Below, in pieces: positions 9,747 to 17,356 of a DNA stretch of 50,453 nucleotides. The DNA is taken from positions 1 through 50,453 of the forward strand of contig CAMZLM010000022.1 in assembly GCA_947311485.1 (NCBI GenBank), written 5' to 3'. Position numbers and translations under genes: made by a program. The DNA comes from an uncultured Paracoccaceae bacterium. Lineage in GTDB: Bacteria > Pseudomonadota > Alphaproteobacteria > Rhodobacterales > Rhodobacteraceae. The notes below the pieces were generated by a model that saw only the letters and a list, made by a program, of their open reading frames with translations, was not told where the DNA came from and did no database searches. Within the stretch, counting starts at the first letter, position 1; every line of letters starts with the position of its first letter.

Positions 9747-10949
9747 TTATGCACGGCAGTTGGGTTTACGCGGTTGCTGGCGCGGCGTTACCAGCCAACG
9801 CCCGACACGCAACACAAACAAGCCAAAACCCAACGTCCAAAGCGTTGCTGCCAGTTCAATGCCAGAGTGCCCCCACACCCCGAAATCCGGTGCAAGACTG
9901 CGCAACAGGCTGGCCAGAATAATCAAAAAAAATGCCAAGGTAAGCGTCTTTGGGGCCTCAAGTGCGCGTCCTGTATGACCGAGCGTTGCCCGCATCATCA
10001 CCGCAACCGTAGTGCCGCCAATGGCTCCGATCCCCAACAGGTGCAGCCCCCCCACATAGGTATCCAGTCCAGCAGCCCCCGTCAGCCCCAAGAGCAACAA
10101 TCCCGCAGGCAAAAAGAAATAGGCAATGTGCAGCATCAACAACAATGGCGAAGGCAAAGTGCGCACGCCCTGCCAACGCGACAACCGAAAGAAATGCAAC
10201 AAAGCCGCAATACAGAGCAACGCACCAACGGGCAGCGCCTCCGGCCACATCACCCAGCCAATCAGACCCACCGCCGCCAGTGCAATGCTGATGGCATCAT
10301 AGCGCGCAAAGGGAATTGGCAATGGCCCCGGCCCCTGTTTCACCAGCCAGTTGCGGGTAAAGCTCGGGATGACCCGCCCCCCGATCAGCATGATCAAAAA
10401 CACCACCGCCGCAAACCCCAACCGCGTGCTGTACGGGGCATCACCTGTAATCGCGGCTTCGGCATGAAAAGCAAGGTTGGCAAGGAACAAAAGCGTCACC
10501 GGCAACAAAACCTTGAGGTTACGCCAGTTCTTGCCGGCCAAAATCTCGCGGCTGATCATCAATACAATCGCTGCCAAAAACGCCACATCCAGAACCATGA
10601 CAATCGCAGTGGAAAAACCGGTCAAACCGGCCATTGCCAATCGCCCCAGCACCCAAATCAGGGTCAAAACCACAAGAGGCATCCCCCGCACCGGCATGCG
10701 GCCTGTCCAGTTTGGTACGGCGGTAAACAGAAAACCTGCAATCACCGCCGCAGAATAGCCAAACAGCATTTCGTGAATATGCCAGAGCCGCGCCGGAAAC
10801 GGGGCGGCCAATTCAATGTGGCCATAATACACTGCCATCCACAACGGGATCACCAGAAACCCGAACACCCCCGCCAGCAGGAAAAAGGGCCGGAACCCAT
10901 AGCTAAAGAGAACGGGGCCTTTGTATTCTTTTTTCAGTGTCGGTGGCAT
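9747..10949 (-). CDS. nnrS: NnrS family membrane protein
   Basis: Polytopic haem- and copper-containing membrane protein family linked to protection of metabolism against nitric oxide; known nnrS genes are under NO- or oxygen-responsive regulators. The protein is very hydrophobic along its length, with about 12 predicted membrane segments. The family signature near the N-terminus (SYGFRPFFLLAG, then WHIHEMLFGY) has conserved histidines that probably bind metal. I use ATG 10949 (400 residues). A TTG at 10979 is also possible, but a promoter placed by the FNR-like site at 11010-11023 would start transcription near 10976 and exclude it. It is divergent from the HD-domain gene and lies 86 bp before ahcY on the same strand. 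Confidence 0.9.
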   Translation of the reverse strand: MPPTLKKEYKGPVLFSYGFRPFFLLAGVFGFLVIPLWMAVYYGHIELAAPFPARLWHIHEMLFGYSAAVIAGFLFTAVPNWTGRMPVRGMPLVVLTLIWVLGRLAMAGLTGFSTAIVMVLDVAFLAAIVLMISREILAGKNWRNLKVLLPVTLLFLANLAFHAEAAITGDAPYSTRLGFAAVVFLIMLIGGRVIPSFTRNWLVKQGPGPLPIPFARYDAISIALAAVGLIGWVMWPEALPVGALLCIAALLHFFRLSRWQGVRTLPSPLLLMLHIAYFFLPAGLLLLGLTGAAGLDTYVGGLHLLGIGAIGGTTVAVMMRATLGHTGRALEAPKTLTLAFFLIILASLLRSLAPDFGVWGHSGIELAATLWTLGFGLFVLRVGRWLVTPRQQPRKPNCRA

Positions 10950-11009
10950 GGGGTGCTCGTGTACAATTATTCCAGACAAGTGATGTTACTCGGAATGCAC
11001 ACCGTTTCC

Positions 11010-11023
11010 TTGACAAAAGTCAT
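11010..11023. promoter_or_regulatory. FNR/CRP-family-type palindrome (candidate nnrS operator)
   Basis: TTGAC-AAAA-GTCAT is a near-perfect palindrome of the FNR/Dnr type (TTGAN-N4-NTCAA). It lies between divergent nnrS and the HD-domain gene. Its centre is about 40-41 bases upstream of the start implied by a TAACAT -10-like element (reverse strand, 10988-10983), which is the class II activator position. The regulator is not known from this window. Confidence 0.55.
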
Positions 11024-11088
11024 TTTGCAAAGACTTGATTATCCTCGGCCAATGCATAAAAACACCTCCAGATTACCGGAGATAAAAA

Positions 11089-11679
11089 ATGCCCCAACCC
11101 CGCGCCTGGCAACGGATGCTATCTGGCCGGCGGCTGGATCTTTTGGATCCTTCACCGCTGGATATCGAAATCGAGGACATCGCCCACGGGTTGGCCTTTG
11201 TTGCCCGCTGGAACGGACAAACACGGGGCGATCATGCGTATTCGGTGGCGGAGCATTCGTTGTTGGTCGAACAGATTTTTGGTGAAATGCATCCCAAAAC
11301 CGATGTGAAATGGCGGCTGGCGGCGCTGCTGCATGATGCGCCGGAATACGTTATCGGCGATATGATTTCACCGGTGAAGGCCGCTGTCGGTCCTGACTAC
11401 GGGCATTTGGATGATCGTCTGACGGCGGCAATTCACATTCGTTTCGGACTGCCCGCCGTGATCCCTGCATTGATCAAGAAACAGATCAAAAAGGCCGACA
11501 TTATCAGTGCCTGGCTCGAAGCCACCCAAATCGCCGGTTTTTCCGAAAACGAGGCAGACAAACTGTTTGGCAGGCCGGCCCCGTTGATGATCAAAACCCT
11601 GCAAATTCGCCTGCGCCCGGCAAAAGAAGTCCGGCAAGATTTCACAGACAGGCACAACGCCTTGATTGCCGCAGTTTAG
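11089..11679 (+). CDS. HD-domain phosphohydrolase, YfbR-like
   Basis: HD-superfamily metal-dependent hydrolase of 196 residues. The likely metal ligands are H56 in the AEHS segment, the H82-D83 pair in LLHDAPE and a later aspartate. The order HDAPE...GDMISPVK resembles the YfbR 5'-deoxynucleotidase family, so a role in removing nucleoside monophosphates is plausible but not proven. The ATG has a GGAG site seven bases upstream. It overlaps the end of regA by four bases, tail to tail. Confidence 0.82.
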   Translation: MPQPRAWQRMLSGRRLDLLDPSPLDIEIEDIAHGLAFVARWNGQTRGDHAYSVAEHSLLVEQIFGEMHPKTDVKWRLAALLHDAPEYVIGDMISPVKAAVGPDYGHLDDRLTAAIHIRFGLPAVIPALIKKQIKKADIISAWLEATQIAGFSENEADKLFGRPAPLMIKTLQIRLRPAKEVRQDFTDRHNALIAAV

Positions 11680-12230
11680 CGCGGGCTGCGTTTGGCCAGA
11701 ATACGCTGTAAAGTACGCCGGTGCATGTTTAAACGGCGCGCGGTCTCGGACACGTTACGGTCGCACAGTTCAAACACCCGCTGAATATGTTCCCAACGCA
11801 CGCGGTCGGCGGACATGGGGTTTTCCGGCGGCGGGGGCTTGTCACCCGCAACCGCCAAGAGCGCGTTGGTCACATCGGTTGCGTCCGCCGGCTTGGATAA
11901 ATAATCGGTCGCCCCGATTTTCACAGCAGCCACCGCCGTTGCGATCGCCCCGTAACCGGTCAAAACAACAACCCTTGCCTCGGGGCGTTTGCCGCGCAGG
12001 ACCTCGACCACATCAAGGCCGGTCCCATCCTCCAAGCGCAAATCAACCACGGCATAGGCCGGCGGTGTCGCCGTACAAAATGCACGTCCCGCCGCAACAG
12101 AAGCCAGCGCCGTGGTTTTGAAACCGCGCTTATCCATGGCACGCGCCAGACGACGCCGGAACGGTTCGTCATCATCCAAAATCAGAAGCGAATTATCTTC
12201 TCCGATGTCCTGCAACTGCCGTTCTACCAT
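11676..12230 (-). CDS. regA: Response regulator RegA/PrrA/ActR
   Basis: Redox-responsive transcription factor, partner of RegB. In related bacteria the pair controls photosynthesis, respiration, CO2 and N2 fixation and denitrification genes under low oxygen. The receiver domain occupies residues 12-125, with acidic pocket D19-D21, phospho-acceptor D63 (VVDLRLEDG) and K113 (SKPAD). A proline linker follows, then a Fis-type helix-turn-helix at the C-terminus (SETARRLNMHRRTLQRIL). The 184-residue length is exactly that of the family. It lies 88 bp downstream of senC on the same strand, reproducing the regB / senC-regA order of Rhodobacter. Confidence 0.96.
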   Translation of the reverse strand: MVERQLQDIGEDNSLLILDDDEPFRRRLARAMDKRGFKTTALASVAAGRAFCTATPPAYAVVDLRLEDGTGLDVVEVLRGKRPEARVVVLTGYGAIATAVAAVKIGATDYLSKPADATDVTNALLAVAGDKPPPPENPMSADRVRWEHIQRVFELCDRNVSETARRLNMHRRTLQRILAKRSPR

Positions 12231-12245
12231 CGTAGCGGGTATCCT

Positions 12246-12295
12246 ACCTAAATCCTGTGCGTTTTACTTGTTTAATCGCAAAAGGGTATTTAGGT
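12246..12295. repeat. 8-bp inverted repeat upstream of regA
   Basis: ACCTAAAT (12246-12253) and ATTTAGGT (12288-12295) form an inverted repeat with a 34-base AT-rich spacer, just in front of the regA start at 12230 and after the senC stop. It could be a regulator site or a loose mRNA hairpin in the senC-regA spacer. There is no T-run, so termination is unlikely. Confidence 0.35.
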
Positions 12296-12318
12296 CAAAT
12301 GTTCCGCATTCACGGCAT

Positions 12319-12930
12319 TCAGGAGTGTTGCTTTACATAGCAGGCAACCGTATCGGCCATTTCTTCGGGGGTGGTGTCACGCTTGAAAAAATCCCAAAAC
12401 CCATCCGGCCCAACCAGATAGGTAAAGGTCGAATGATCCATCAGATAATCCTCAGGATCGTCGCCATTTTTGCGGAAATAGGTTTTATAGGCTTTAGACG
12501 CCGCTTTGACCTGTTCGGGCGATCCGGTCAGACCGATCATGCGTTCATGCACGTTTTCGGCAAAATCACCCACTGTTTCCGGATCATCGCGCTGTGGATC
12601 GATTGAAATGAACACCGGTTGCACGTTGATGCCCCTTTCGGCGAGAATATCAACTGCTTCGGCATTGCGTGCCGTGTCAAACGGGCACACATCGGGACAA
12701 AACGTGTACCCGAAATAAATCAGGGTCGGCCCTTTGATGATGTCCTTGTCCGTAACCGTTTCACCCTTGGAATTCACCAACGTGAAAGGTCCGCCAATCG
12801 CGGCCTTGCCACCGGCCACAACAGCCGTGCCGCATGGGTTGGCAGGTGTGGAGTTATAATAATAAACCCCGCCAACACCCACAGCCCCCGCCACAACAAG
12901 CGCCGCGATAATTGCTTTTATGTTCGACAT
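12319..12930 (-). CDS. senC: SCO1/SenC/PrrC family copper-binding protein
   Basis: Membrane-anchored, periplasm-facing thioredoxin-fold protein that helps deliver copper to cytochrome oxidase. In Rhodobacter it also influences RegB/PrrB signalling. An N-terminal membrane anchor covers residues 4-24. The copper motif C78-PDV-C82 and the distal H166 are all present. The start at 12930 has an AGGAG site eight bases upstream; this gives 203 residues, and the in-frame codons upstream are rejected. It is divergent from regB across 99 bp and is followed by regA. Confidence 0.94.
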   Translation of the reverse strand: MSNIKAIIAALVVAGAVGVGGVYYYNSTPANPCGTAVVAGGKAAIGGPFTLVNSKGETVTDKDIIKGPTLIYFGYTFCPDVCPFDTARNAEAVDILAERGINVQPVFISIDPQRDDPETVGDFAENVHERMIGLTGSPEQVKAASKAYKTYFRKNGDDPEDYLMDHSTFTYLVGPDGFWDFFKRDTTPEEMADTVACYVKQHS

Positions 12931-13029
12931 TTTTGTCTCCTGTTTTGCAAGGTTCCATCTGTTGGCGTCTTGCTCTACCCTTCTGAATTGAAAGACAAGG
13001 TAAAAAACGTTCACAAACCGGTGAAAATA

Positions 13030-14445
13030 ATGGAACAGGCCCCCCGCAGCATATTTGACAATTCCGCCCGCAGTGAATGGGTCCGAATGCGCACGCTTTT
13101 GCTGTTGCGGTGGCTCGCGGTGGCAGGACAGACCCTTGCAGTATTTGTCGGGGTGTATTTTCTGGAACTGCGCCTGAATGTCGGCTTGTGTATGCTGACG
13201 ATCGGTACCTCTGTTATTTTCAACCTGATTTCGATTTTCGTTTTACCAGAGAGCAAACGCCTCTCCCAACGCCAAACCACATTTTCGTTGCTGTTCGATC
13301 TGGGGCAACTGGTATTTTTGCTGTATCTGAATGGCGGGCTGAACAACCCCTTTGCCGTATTGATTTTGGCCCCCGTTACGATTTCGGCAACCGCCCTGAA
13401 ACGCAATGCTACGCTTTTGGTCGCAGGGGGGGCGATACTGTCGATTACGCTGTTGGCCCTGGATTACATCCCCTTGCAATCAGTTACCGGCCAGCTGTTG
13501 GAATTGCCCGACCTGTATATAGGTGGCACATGGGCCGCGTTGATTATTGGCGTTGTCTTTTTATCGGCCTATGCCCGCCGTGTGACGGTTGAAACCTTCA
13601 CCATGTCACAGGCCCTTGCCGCAACCCAAATGGCCATGGCGCGCGAACACGAACTGTCAATGCTTGGCGGTGTGGTTGCCGCGGCAGCCCATGAAATGGG
13701 AACACCGCTCGCCACGATCAAGCTGGTGGCGAGCGAATTGGAAGACGATTTAAAGGATCAGCCGGAGCTGCAAGAAGACGTAAAGCTGATCAACGAGCAA
13801 ACCGACCGGCTGCGCCAGATTTTGCGCGATATGGGGCAGGCGGGCAAAGAGGATATGTTAATCAAAAAGACCCCGATTACCAGTCTTGTACAAACAGCCG
13901 CAGAACCGCACGAAAACCGCGGCAAGGAAATCCATTTTCTGGCTAATGGGGAAACAGATTTCTCGGCTCTGGATGACATCCCGTTTGTGAACAACAGCCT
14001 TGAAATCATCCACGGCATTCGCAACCTCATTCAGAATGCAGTGGATTTTTCCGAATCAACCGTATGGGTGCAATCCGTATGGACCGATAAATCCATTCGG
14101 GTTTTGATCGGGGATAATGGCAAAGGCTATCCTGTAGAACTGCTTGGGCGCATCGGGGAACCCTATTTGGGCAAACGCTACAGCAAAGAGACCGGACAGC
14201 CGAATCGTCCGGGGTATGAAGGCATGGGGCTGGGTCTGTTCATTGCCAAAACCATGCTGGAACGTACTGGCGCGCAGCTGACCTTTGCCAATGCGGCAAT
14301 GGACGGGTACGTCAATGTCGGACAAAACAGATATTTGCGCAGTATGGTGGGCGTAACAGGTGCGGTTGTGAATGTCCGGTGGCAGCGCGAGCATATTGAA
14401 CGCGCGCGGGGCGGGGCTTTGGCACCAAACCCCCAAGTAAAATAG
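13030..14445 (+). CDS. regB: Sensor histidine kinase RegB/PrrB/ActS (redox cysteine replaced by Leu)
   Basis: Inner-membrane histidine kinase that phosphorylates RegA according to redox state. About six membrane segments occupy residues 22-183. The quinone-binding heptapeptide GGxxNPF is intact at 102-108. The H-box has phospho-acceptor H221 (AAHEMGTPLATI), and the ATPase domain shows N-box NLIQNAVDF, then GDNGKGYP and GMGLGLFIAK. The residue matching the redox-active C265 of R. capsulatus RegB is L261 (codon CTG at 13810-13812, context DRLRQILRDMG). The start is taken at ATG 13030 (471 residues); a GTG at 13021 is possible, and no strong ribosome site is visible for either. Confidence 0.95.
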   Translation: MEQAPRSIFDNSARSEWVRMRTLLLLRWLAVAGQTLAVFVGVYFLELRLNVGLCMLTIGTSVIFNLISIFVLPESKRLSQRQTTFSLLFDLGQLVFLLYLNGGLNNPFAVLILAPVTISATALKRNATLLVAGGAILSITLLALDYIPLQSVTGQLLELPDLYIGGTWAALIIGVVFLSAYARRVTVETFTMSQALAATQMAMAREHELSMLGGVVAAAAHEMGTPLATIKLVASELEDDLKDQPELQEDVKLINEQTDRLRQILRDMGQAGKEDMLIKKTPITSLVQTAAEPHENRGKEIHFLANGETDFSALDDIPFVNNSLEIIHGIRNLIQNAVDFSESTVWVQSVWTDKSIRVLIGDNGKGYPVELLGRIGEPYLGKRYSKETGQPNRPGYEGMGLGLFIAKTMLERTGAQLTFANAAMDGYVNVGQNRYLRSMVGVTGAVVNVRWQREHIERARGGALAPNPQVK

Positions 14446-14465
14446 TGTTCCTTAATTTCGTATTC

Positions 14466-14480
14466 TTAAAATTTTCTTAA
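14466..14480. promoter_or_regulatory. Exact CtrA-type box (TTAA-N7-TTAA)
   Basis: TTAA at 14466-14469, seven bases, then TTAA at 14477-14480. The box covers the expected -35 position (14471-14476) for the TATAAT at 14494-14499, which is where CtrA sits at promoters it activates in Caulobacter. The downstream gene is a DivL-like PAS protein. Confidence 0.55.
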
Positions 14481-14493
14481 GTATTGATCGGTA

Positions 14494-14499
14494 TATAAT
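14494..14499 (+). promoter_or_regulatory. Consensus -10 element (TATAAT) of the PAS-protein gene
   Basis: A perfect TATAAT stands 17 bases downstream of a poor -35 (TTTTCT), so the promoter probably needs an activator; the CtrA-like box overlaps that -35. Transcription would start near 14506, leaving a leader of about 50 bases to the TTG at 14557. Confidence 0.55.
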
Positions 14500-14556
14500 T
14501 TCACCCTAAGGTATATGCTATGTAGCCAGAAACGCAACCAAAGGAAGATCTCTAAT

Positions 14557-15768
14557 TTGTCAGACGTTGATTTGATGGCACCCACTACGTTAATACTTTT
14601 TGCGCTCGCCGGGGCGCTGTTGGCATGGGTGATAAATCGGCTTTTCTTTCAGCCAGAAAATACGCCACAACACTCCCCGCAAGAACTGCAACAAACCCTT
14701 GATCACGCACCGCTCATTATTTGGGCCGAAACAAATAACAAAGTTATCTGGAGCAATGCTCCCTATCAAACCCTGTTTGAAAAAATAGACCAGATCGGCA
14801 TTGCCGCCTTTGAACCTGTCACAAAATACACCCGAAGCGGTAACAGCAGGCGTATGCGAATTTGTGCCAAAGATGAAAAACAAACCGCTGAATTTATTGT
14901 TGAAAAAATAACCATCGACAACAAAACAATCTACTATGCAAGCGATGCCAAACCCTTGATTGAAACCGAACAAGAACTGCAGAGGTTCATTCAGACACTC
15001 ACCGGCACATTTGCGCATCTGCCTATTGGCTTGGCCATCTTCGACAAAAAACGGGATTTGTCTTTGTTCAACCCCGCCCTGACGGAGTTGTTGAATTTAC
15101 CTGCCGAATGGTTAATACGCCAGCCCAGTTTGATGGGTTTTCTTGACCGGCTGCGAAGCGAGGGGATCATGCCGGAACCCGATGATTTCAGCTCGCTTCG
15201 CGAAGAATTCCATAACCTCGAAAGCGGTGCTGTCGAAGGTACTTATCGCGCGGAATGGACCTTGGCGAACGGGCGAATATACCGTGTGGTGGGCCGACCC
15301 CATATTCAGAGCGGCCTGGCGCTTTTGTTCGAGGATATTTCGAAATCGGTGATGGTTGAACGTCAATATCGCGCCGAACTGGAACAACTATATTCAGCTT
15401 TTGACAGTCTCGCCGACGGCGTCGCCATATTTGATCCATCCGGTGAGTTGGTTTTCGTCAACGATGCCTTCGACGAATTATGGTGTTGTGATATGGCCGG
15501 TGCTCTGGCCCCGGTCAACGTGATTGATTTCACCCGAACCCTTCAGGAACGATCCGCCCCCACGCCGGCGTGGGGAGATTTTCGCGAATTTGTTCTAGAA
15601 CCCACCGAGCGCAGCCAGTGGCAAGCCATATTCAATTTAAATACACAAAGAACAGTCTTGGGAACATTTTCACCAATTACCGGGGGGCAAGTCTTTTGCG
15701 AATTCAAAGTGGTTACCAACACAGAACTTTTCCAGTTGGATGAAAAGCCAAGGCAAAAAAACATATAA
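14557..15768 (+). CDS. Membrane-anchored multi-PAS protein, DivL-like but without kinase domain
   Basis: An N-terminal membrane segment (about residues 8-27) is followed by three PAS-like regions, at about 40-125, 140-275 and 285-385; the second and third resemble the PAS_7 type (ILPIGLAIFD-like and LADGVAIFDPSGELVFVN patterns). It then stops: no H-box and no HATPase domain are present, and tsaE starts 71 bp later. In rhizobia a complete DivL-like sensor kinase occupies this position beside tsaE-amgK-murU-addBA. The start is uncertain. TTG 14557 has AAGGAAG nine bases upstream (403 residues); ATG 14575 and ATG 14515 are in frame, but the latter has no ribosome site and lies almost at the predicted transcription start. 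It may be a PAS-only signal partner. No function is proven. Confidence 0.75.
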   Translation: MSDVDLMAPTTLILFALAGALLAWVINRLFFQPENTPQHSPQELQQTLDHAPLIIWAETNNKVIWSNAPYQTLFEKIDQIGIAAFEPVTKYTRSGNSRRMRICAKDEKQTAEFIVEKITIDNKTIYYASDAKPLIETEQELQRFIQTLTGTFAHLPIGLAIFDKKRDLSLFNPALTELLNLPAEWLIRQPSLMGFLDRLRSEGIMPEPDDFSSLREEFHNLESGAVEGTYRAEWTLANGRIYRVVGRPHIQSGLALLFEDISKSVMVERQYRAELEQLYSAFDSLADGVAIFDPSGELVFVNDAFDELWCCDMAGALAPVNVIDFTRTLQERSAPTPAWGDFREFVLEPTERSQWQAIFNLNTQRTVLGTFSPITGGQVFCEFKVVTNTELFQLDEKPRQKNI

Positions 15769-15800
15769 ATGTAGGGTCTTGATTACCAATGCCGGTTGAC

Positions 15801-15825
15801 GCAAAAGCAGTCAATACTGCTTTGC
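15801..15825. repeat. Imperfect hairpin between the PAS gene and tsaE
   Basis: GCAAA(A)GCAG pairs with CTGCTTTGC around a 6-nt loop, with one bulged A. It lies 15 bp before the tsaE start and has no T-run, so it may affect translation or mRNA stability rather than end transcription. Confidence 0.3.
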
Positions 15826-15839
15826 CGAACTGATCCATC

Positions 15840-16334
15840 ATGACCTCGCACTTTTATCTACCAGACACTTCTGATACAGAATGGGCCGCCAAATGTTTTG
15901 CCGAAGTCGTAACGGCTGGCGACACGATTTTATTGCAAGGGCCGGTTGGTGCCGGAAAAACCGATTTTGCCCGCCGCCTGATCCAAACCCGACAAAGTGA
16001 ATTTGGATGTGTCGAGGAAATCCCCTCCCCCACATTTACGCTCGTGCAAACCTATCCCGTTGGTGATGTCGAAATCTGGCACGCTGATTTATACCGCCTG
16101 TGCGACATCGACGAATTATACGAACTTGGCCTCGAGTCCGCATTTGAAACGGCAATCTGTCTGGTGGAATGGCCTGAACGGCTCGGCCCGATGGCCCCCC
16201 CAAACGCGATGTGCCTGCGATTTGAAATCACCGAAAACGATGCGCGTATCTTGCATCTTGATGCGCAACACCCAAAATGGGACAGTGTGGCAAAAATGCT
16301 GGCTATAAAGCTGACTGAAATACAGGATACCTAA
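15840..16334 (+). CDS. tsaE: tRNA threonylcarbamoyladenosine biosynthesis ATPase TsaE
   Basis: P-loop ATPase that recycles the TsaB-TsaD complex during t6A synthesis. The Walker A motif GPVGAGKT is at residues 34-41, the family segment SPTFTLVQTY follows, and a WPER motif is near the middle. The 164-residue length is normal. The stop overlaps the ATG of the kinase gene amgK by one base (TAATG), so tsaE-amgK-murU-addB-addA appear to be one transcription unit. Confidence 0.93.
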   Translation: MTSHFYLPDTSDTEWAAKCFAEVVTAGDTILLQGPVGAGKTDFARRLIQTRQSEFGCVEEIPSPTFTLVQTYPVGDVEIWHADLYRLCDIDELYELGLESAFETAICLVEWPERLGPMAPPNAMCLRFEITENDARILHLDAQHPKWDSVAKMLAIKLTEIQDT

Positions 16335-17356
16335 TGCCCAACCGCACCGCTGATCTGCTTGATTTTGTCCAGAAATCAGGCTGGGAAAATGCCAACCGCA
16401 GCCTGCTGGCAGCGGATGCTTCTACCCGCAGTTATGACCGTTTGCACAACCACCAAACAAATGAAACGCGGGTTGTGATGAACGAACCCGCCCTTGATAA
16501 TTCAAGCATACCCGCGTTTTTAAAGGTCACTGAAATTCTGCGACAGGCGGGTTTTTCTGCACCGGAAATTCACGCAGAAGACATACAGAACGGGTTCTTG
16601 TTGATCGAGGATCTGGGTGATGATCTCTTTGCAAAACTATGTAAAAACAATGCAGTGCCGGAACGGGTACTCTACGAAACCGCAATAGATGTGTTGCTGG
16701 AACTGCGCCAGCATCCGGTGCCCAAAAACATCCATCTTTACGATTCAGAAACCTACCTGCGTGAAGCCCGACTTTTAACCGAATGGTACCTTCCGGCCGC
16801 TTCCGGATCTGCCGTTGCGCCAGATGTGTCCGGTTCTTTTGACCGGATTATCAATCAGCTTTGTGCTGGAATACCGAACGATCACACCATTTTGGTTCTG
16901 CGCGATTATCACGCGGAAAACCTGATTTGGTTACCATCCCGCCAAGGTGTCAAACGGGTTGGCCTGCTGGATTACCAAGACGCCCTGATCGGCCATCCGG
17001 CCTATGATCTTGTCTCGCTGCTAGAGGACGCCCGCCGCGACACCACCGCAGAATTGCGCGCCGGTATGCTGCAACGTTACATCGAAAAATCCGGTTGCAA
17101 TCCCGATGATTTCACCCGCGCCTATCATATTCTCGGCGCGCAGCGGAACATCAAGATTATCGGCATTTTTTCCCGCCTTTTCCTGCGGGATGGCAAGGAT
17201 AAATACCTCGATTTGATCCCCCGCGTCTGGAACCATTTGCAACGTGATCTCACCCATCCTGCTTTGGCTGAACTGCTAGGGTGGGTTGAACAGCACCTCC
17301 CTGCACCCGATGCGGAAACACTCTATTTATTGCGGAACCGATCCCATGTTGCCTGA
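16334..17356 (+). CDS. amgK: N-acetylmuramate/N-acetylglucosamine anomeric kinase (aminoglycoside phosphotransferase fold)
   Basis: Probably phosphorylates MurNAc at C1 in the peptidoglycan recycling route that bypasses de novo UDP-MurNAc synthesis; the next enzyme, MurU, is encoded directly downstream. The APH/choline-kinase fold is shown by the catalytic loop LRDYHAENLIWLP and the metal-binding LLDYQDALIG. The 340-residue length fits. It overlaps murU by 11 bases. The AmgK assignment depends on the pairing with murU, while the kinase superfamily is certain. Confidence 0.88.
   Translation: MPNRTADLLDFVQKSGWENANRSLLAADASTRSYDRLHNHQTNETRVVMNEPALDNSSIPAFLKVTEILRQAGFSAPEIHAEDIQNGFLLIEDLGDDLFAKLCKNNAVPERVLYETAIDVLLELRQHPVPKNIHLYDSETYLREARLLTEWYLPAASGSAVAPDVSGSFDRIINQLCAGIPNDHTILVLRDYHAENLIWLPSRQGVKRVGLLDYQDALIGHPAYDLVSLLEDARRDTTAELRAGMLQRYIEKSGCNPDDFTRAYHILGAQRNIKIIGIFSRLFLRDGKDKYLDLIPRVWNHLQRDLTHPALAELLGWVEQHLPAPDAETLYLLRNRSHVA

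Noticed and set aside
8086-9978. A 630-codon open frame on the forward strand across DUF2853's 5' end and ahcY
   Set aside because: It is antisense to the well-conserved ahcY, rich in H, F, Q and C without domain pattern, and lies in the third-position shadow of that gene.
9735-11285. A 516-codon forward open frame over nnrS
   Set aside because: Antisense to nnrS; the product would be almost all Q, R, H, N and P, typical of a shadow frame of a hydrophobic protein.
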